Positions 59,091 to 64,000 of a stretch of 64,000 nucleotides of DNA are shown piece by piece. A program made the translations under genes and the position numbers. Below the pieces are notes generated by a model that saw only the letters and a program-made list of their open reading frames with translations, was not told where the DNA came from and searched no databases. This DNA comes from Oreohelix idahoensis (Eukaryota; Mollusca; Gastropoda; Stylommatophora; Oreohelicidae): the NCBI GenBank assembly GCA_024509875.1, contig JAMPIV010011339.1, forward strand, positions 1 through 64,000. Reading direction: 5' to 3'. Each line of letters begins with the position of its first letter. Position 1 is the stretch's first letter.

Positions 59091-59814
59091 TTATATTTAC
59101 TACCTGTTGCTAGCATCACCTGTAAAACTTTAAATTTGAAAAAAATCGGGTCTCCATTTTGATGGCCCAAGTAAAACCTTAAAACTGCCAAATACCGTAA
59201 AATTTAATACCTGCCAACAATTTAATACGGGTAAAAATGTTTCGCTCAAGCAAACATTCTCAAGTGTTCGTGATTATGATTTTTTCATCACAGCGTTATG
59301 TATACGTGAAATTTATGATCCACTGGCTCCCAAAAAACGTCATAAAAATTATGATAGTTTCGTTTAACACATTCCACTTCCCAACCTGATCCCAAATCTG
59401 AAGTTAGAAGCCATACCCAACGTAACGGTCGATACTTCGTTTCATCATTTAAACCGGTCCAGTTTTTTTATCTAGCAAATGATCTTGTGAAATGGAAGAG
59501 ATGTCAGTTCCAAAATTGAAAAGATTTTCTGAGACTGATGGTTGTGACAAGACCCCAGGAATTAATAAACTCCGCTTTTTGGAATAATAACGCGGGGATT
59601 TTTATGGTGTCTTAAAGAAGGGAATGCCAAATGACATAGACCTGTATGATGTACCGAATGTACGGATGGAACCGGACATTTTAAAGATAAATTATTGCCT
59701 CAAATCTGAATTTTTGATAACTAAAAAAAAAAATACTTAGCTAAATTATCTGCGTGTTTGTGTATTTTTGCTATTTGCAAAAATGTAATAGAGATGGGGA
59801 GTTGTATGCCGCTC
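59091..59814. other. No gene recognised
   Basis: AT-rich sequence without a domain-bearing frame. Confidence 0.35.
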
Positions 59815-60262
59815 CACCTATGTCCCAGTCTTGACATACGGATGTGAGTCATGGGCAATGACTACAACCCATAAAAGCCAGATCCAAACCTCAGAAATGA
59901 GGTATCTGAGGAAGGTGGTTAAAGTAACAAGAAGAGACATGGTACGCAACCAGACGATACGTCAAGGCCTTAAATCCTACCCCCTGCAGACCCAAGTAGA
60001 ACAGTCCCAATTAAGATGGTTTGGCCATGTCTGCAGAATGGGAGAAGATCGGATACCACGACAAGCATGGGAAACAAAGAGCCAAGGATCCAGACCCCGA
60101 GGACGACCCAGAGTCCGCTGGGAGGACAACATTAGACAATCTTTGAAGGATCGAGGACTAGAATGGAACCAGGCCAGGATAAAGACAGCAGATAGGATAG
60201 TCTGGCGCTCTCTCTTCCAAACCTCTACACCTCACGGTAGAAGGGGAACGACTAAGTAAGTA
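59815..60262 (+). mobile_element. LINE family F4, 3' fragment (C-terminal RT region)
   Basis: A 142-residue open frame (59831-60259) with YGCESWAMTTTHKSQIQTSE, YLRKVVKVTRRDMVRNQ, LRWFGHVCRMGEDRIPRQAW and VRWEDNIRQSLKDRGL, the post-RT region of a LINE polyprotein. It is 5'-truncated. The 3' tail CGACTAAGTAAGTAAG lies right at the stop. It matches the minus-strand fragment at 2029-2465 but is better preserved: uninterrupted over its length. Confidence 0.85.
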
Positions 60263-60377
60263 AGTTGGTACGCTAGATATAAAGATGTCATAAGAAGAGG
60301 AAAATATAGTTACAATTATTTCTTTCATTTTACAAAAAATAGGCACATTTACAACGAATATATATTATTTATGATAA
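60263..60377. other. No gene recognised
   Basis: AT-rich spacer ending in an (ATA)n run that forms the tail of the next element. Confidence 0.4.
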
Positions 60378-60515
60378 TCATAATAATAATAATAGCCCCT
60401 TCAGTCATAACTGACTATGGGAATGCGCCCTTGAGGTAACAACACTCAGCTGCTTATATTCCTGGTGTTCATTTCGACGTTTTCTCCTCTCTTCTGCTTG
60501 TGAGAGCTTCCTTTC
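60378..60515 (-). mobile_element. LINE family F3, 3' terminal fragment with (ATT)n tail
   Basis: On the minus strand: a K/R-rich end of an RT protein (GERKLSQAEERRKRR), then GCAGCTGAGTGTTGTTACCT, CGCATTCCCATAGTCAGTTA, GACTGAAGGGGC and (TATTAT)n at 60395-60378. It gives the single-copy form of the sequence that is tandemly repeated at 43245-43532. Confidence 0.8.
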
Positions 60516-61009
60516 GCCGAATCCTATATATTATTTCACCCAAACATTTTATTAAGAAAAATGTAAATATTTAGAAAGAATATAAATATGTACAAAAAAT
60601 GTAAATATTTAGAAAGATTATAAATATTTACAAAGAATATACATGTCTACAACGAATAGAAAACAATAAATATTAGACAAACATAAAGGTATGTTTTCAG
60701 GCACTCGTAAGAAATAATGAAGTAGAAAACTAGACAACAACAAAAAACAACAGACGTGAGTGGCTTACCCAGGACCTTCCGTGCGACAACCCGGCCTAGC
60801 TATGCAAGTCGTATGGGGCAACAACTAGAAATGAATCACGCAGTGAGATTATAACAACGTTTGTTTTAGAAAGAATATGAGCTATTTATTACAAAGACTA
60901 TAACTAATGTTGAGATTTTGAATTTTCAGGCAAATGCCAAAATAAATACAGACAGGAATTTACAGCTAATTTACCAATAACAGGTAGAGACACTTCTAAC
61001 ACAAGGTTG
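60516..61009. other. No gene recognised
   Basis: AT-rich DNA with two near-copies of a TGTAAATATTTAGAAAGA stretch (60560-60620). Confidence 0.4.
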
Positions 61010-61200
61010 TTCCGTAGCTGATACTGCAGTAGGGCATAAAGTGCTAGAGATTTTACTTATACCAAGTTTCAGTTTTATGAGGACAGGTGACCACCTCTCT
61101 TCCTCGCTGCAATAACTCTTGAGCAGAGTCCGGTACCTATTTACAGCTAGTATAGTGAAGAGGCGCGTGTTCTAACCACTCTGCCACTCGGGCACTAATA
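61010..61200 (-). mobile_element. SINE-B copy with tRNA-like head
   Basis: The minus strand starts GTGCCCGAGTGGCAGAGTGG then TTAGAACACGCGCC, a tRNA-like 5' end and box A. CTGTAAATAGGTACCGGACT, GCAGCGAGGAAGAGAGG and the family body follow. The B box is degenerate. Confidence 0.65.
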
Positions 61201-61204
61201 AGAC

Positions 61205-61512
61205 AGTTACATTGCAGATACTGCCGTAGGGGATTGAAGTGTTAGAAACTTCACTATATAATAGGTCTCAGATTTATGAGGTGGGTACCCTGTTCCCTTC
61301 CTCACTGCCTTTGTCTTTCCTTACTCAGCAGCAGAGTCAGTGACCCTTTAACAACTTGGTAGACTGCTTCATGCAAGCGATCAGCTACTTTGGCAATTTC
61401 ATGCTACATAATGAAAAGAAAGAAAACCATAGCTTGACGCTACTACGTGTCGAATCCATTCATTTTGCCTAGAGAAGCAAGCGGTTAGCCACTTTGCCAT
61501 CTACGCTCCGTT
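61205..61512 (-). mobile_element. SINE-B copy with tRNA-like head, adjacent
   Basis: Same family in the same orientation: the head is CGTAGATGGCAAAGTGGCTA at the right end and a B box-like GGATTCGACAC near 61450. The body ends with the CTGCCGTAGGG block near 61220. Two copies lie side by side. Confidence 0.6.
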
Positions 61513-61589
61513 ACGAACAAGCCTACCCATTACTTGACATGGTAGAAGATGGCAAATGTCCTGTAAATTTACTTTAGTTAAATCTTTCA

Positions 61590-61985
61590 TTGACTGCACC
61601 CACGTGTTACCGGGGCCTGAAAGGGAAGCACACAATAGTATTACTGCAACCTACCATGCATGTCGTAAAAAGCACCTAAATGTTGGTGGGAATGGAGCCG
61701 GTTACCCTATCCTGTATAAATGTAAACCACAAAAACTTCAACACACTATATAGATAGGTCAACTAAATAAAATAATTTAATTCAGCCATCCAGGACAGAA
61801 GACGGTCCTCTGATACGGAGGCTCATGACAACCCACAGAAAGCCGAATTACAAGGCAGTCCTTATTCTGGAAGTCACAGGGGCAGAGCGGGCAGAGAACT
61901 ACTTAAAAAAACATTATGGAGACTAAAAAGCTGGAGACAGAAAGGAAAATGATGAGGAAGATATGGAAAGAATTTGAGCTAATGG
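61590..61985 (+). mobile_element. Internally deleted mini-F1 (5' UTR joined to 3' end)
   Basis: 61597-61850 follows the F1 5' UTR and first codons (CACGTGTTACCGGGGCC, GCATGTCGTAAAAAGC, CATCCAGGACAGAAGACGGT). At 61850 (AAAGCCGAATTACAAGGCAG) it jumps to the F1 3' coding end (TTACAAGGCAGTCCTTATTC) and continues to about 61985. More than 2.5 kb of F1 is missing between. The terminal about 80 bp are also absent. Confidence 0.75.
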
Positions 61986-63599
61986 CTCTCGACAGTGTCA
62001 CATATACCTTGTATATATATATATTTAAATAGTGCAGCAGTGACCGTCCACTTTTGCCCCCCCCCCCCCCCCCACCATCTAAGGTATATATTTTTTGCTA
62101 CGCGAAAGCCATGAAATCCACTGACTGTAGACTCACCTTTGAAGCCACGCCTATTTTTCTGTTGACAAGTGCTGCCAACGTTTACCTTCGCTCGGACAGG
62201 CAAAATAACAGTCAACAAGAGCCCTGATTCGCTATCGCATTTATCACGCGAGCCGATTTAGCAATTAAGCATGGTTGAACAGACCGGAGTGCGCGGCTGA
62301 TGTAATCGTTCTTTGATCATGGAAAACGCGAGCAGAAGGCCAGCCGCTAACGGTTTGTTTGTTTGAAGAATCAATGGCTATAAGACTAAAGACGTACCTT
62401 GTATGGTTACATTTTTTCAGGGGGACTTAACTTACGTATTTGATACTCGGCAGGCGGAGATAATCAAAGACAAGCCAGATGGTGTCGGTCGGCAAAGGTG
62501 AGCAGAAAACCTTTAATTCGGGAATCGAACCGTAGATTTGCCCTGACATGGCCGTAGGTGCGAATTTTCGCACTAAGGAGTGAAAGAACAGCATTTATGG
62601 ATATACACCTCGTCTCCCCAAAGTCATTATCTAGTCGCTTCAGGATTTTTTAGCTATCTAGCTCGTTATACTAAAGCCATTGTATAAAGTGGATTTAGAT
62701 TTCGTGGAGATTGGTTCATATTTCTGATTTGCGGTAACATATATTAACATTCAAGTGATTATGTGTGTTAAATTCATCATTATAATTCACTGGGCTTTTT
62801 CTAAGTGCTATTACTAGCGTAATTAAATAACGTATAGCTAAAATTTTCCAGTGTAATGTAGATATAAACTTACTCTTAATCCATTATGTGTAACTGTGTA
62901 ACTGACTAGTGTAATATCATGTGGCGAAACAAATAGCTAGTAATGACAAGCGATATTTGTAAAGTAGTCACAATAAAATTATCACTGATGTGGTGCGCTG
63001 AGAGTTTACTTCTAATTTTGTTTGCTAATACTGTAACTGTTTATTTTTACAGGGATAGCTTAACTAGGAACTTTTGTTCTTTACTGTATTGTCTATTACT
63101 ATATACCTAGCGGGAATCTTTGACCTTTTGAGGTTCTTAACTTCTGGCGGGATCTTGTCTCAACAGAAGGGAGGGCACTTATTGAGGGTATTTTATTTTA
63201 AACTCTGTAACCTATGATTTTATTGATTTATCGATGTTGGATGTTGTAAACAGTTTATATGATAATAAACTTAACAAAACTTAATTACTTGTGTTGGTTA
63301 GCGGTGTTGTGTGTCAAGCTCAACCCATATTCCATTTACCATAGTTTTCGTGAACGTTTTGTGCGTCTTGTTGTCACATTACGGTGTGTGGTGTTGTGCG
63401 TTAGTTCAAAAAATGACAGACAGGTGACGTTGGTGTCCGATTGGTATTTGCTTTACATGATGAAGTTTCTCATCCCATGAACAATCTCATATTTGTTTAA
63501 TCATCGACGTGAATGAGGGTGCGTAGTCCTATTCTGTTATGTCTACCCAGAGATCTCAGGGAACTGCACAGGGCTATATGAACACACTCATCACCACAC
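61986..63599. other. No gene recognised
   Basis: Contains a (TA)n stub near 62012, a 17-base C run at 62058, and otherwise AT-rich sequence. Short frames have no motif. Confidence 0.4.
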
Positions 63600-63912
63600 C
63601 TATTACAATGACGTCACTTGATAAACCATACGTCCGTTTTATCAGGCAATGGTGATCTTCAGACTTCACACAGGCTACACCAGATTGAGATGTCATCTAT
63701 TCAACAACCTAAAGATAGGAACTACTGACGACTGTAACTGTGGCACTGATAAAATGACTGCTGAACATCGGCTTCAAAGGTGTTCAACATATGAGGAATA
63801 AAGAAAGCGTACATGGCTGTCCCTAGTACCATTGATGGACACACTCTATGGAGATACCATGAACCTCAAGCTGAGAACTGCTTTCTTTGAACGTGTTCAA
63901 GGTGACGCCTGA
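63600..63912 (+). pseudogene. LINE C-terminal fragment after the RT or RNase H region
   Basis: A frame from 63649 reads MVIFRLHTGYTRLRCHLFNN, then DDCNCGTDKMTAEHRLQRCS and stops at 63799-63801. After a shift, MDTLYGDTMNLKLRTAFFER follows. The order RTGH-R-L, a CxCG zinc-like pair, TAEH-LQ-C and a tail matches the end of polyproteins of several LINE clades. Upstream parts are missing. Confidence 0.65.
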
Positions 63913-64000
63913 AGGTGTACGAAGAAGATAATAGAAATATTCATAAATACCACCAACCTTCGGTAACGCGTATGTAGTGACGTGAATATAATGGGCTTGT

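Overview
The window is eukaryotic intergenic DNA with no recognisable host gene. AT-rich composition, very long simple-sequence tracts ((GTAT)n, (TA)n, (CAT/CAC)n), and a mix of RTE-like, CR1-like and other LINEs, Tc1 transposons, a Penelope-like remnant, Ty3/gypsy-like relics and tRNA-related SINEs fit a large invertebrate genome. A lophotrochozoan, probably a mollusc, is my best guess; that is inference from repeat composition only.

Layout. 1-5 kb: 3' fragments of two LINE families (an RTE-like family called F1 here, and F4, which has a TAAG-type tail), one carrying a 17-bp minisatellite. 5.1-11.4 kb: a near-complete CR1-like retrotransposon on the minus strand with an intact ORF1 (coiled coil plus SGNH esterase) and a frameshifted ORF2. 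13-20.4 kb: SINEs, a 30-bp satellite, F1 copy A patched with sequence of another LINE (F2), and an F1 3' end carrying a 34-bp minisatellite. 20.8-23 kb: a 36-bp satellite followed by (CAT/CAC)n. 23.4-27.1 kb: inverted SINE pair, LINE RT core, Penelope-like 3' end flanked by a perfect 49-bp inverted repeat, and F1 copy B. 28.2-38.9 kb: F2 endonuclease relic, Ty3/gypsy-like gag/protease relic with candidate LTRs, and a Tc1 element. 39-45.4 kb: LINE F5 with a 40-bp minisatellite, LINE F3 with a 32-bp minisatellite, and a second Tc1 element in opposite orientation. 50.3-52.5 kb: a fold-back element with roughly 400-bp inverted arms around (GTAT)n. 53-58.8 kb: F1 copy C split by a 2.5-kb insertion. 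59.8-64 kb: further LINE and SINE fragments, including an internally deleted mini-F1.

Functionally these are selfish elements, nearly all broken. The open frames with best claim to be real coding sequence are the CR1-like ORF1 and the two Tc1 transposases, each of which has two in-frame stops. The most striking pattern is that five separate minisatellites (17, 20, 34, 40 and 32 bp units) each lie inside, and are built from, the 3' terminal part of a LINE. In the clearest cases the ancestral single-copy sequence can be read in neighbouring copies in the same window. This looks like repeated birth of tandem repeats from retrotransposon 3' ends.
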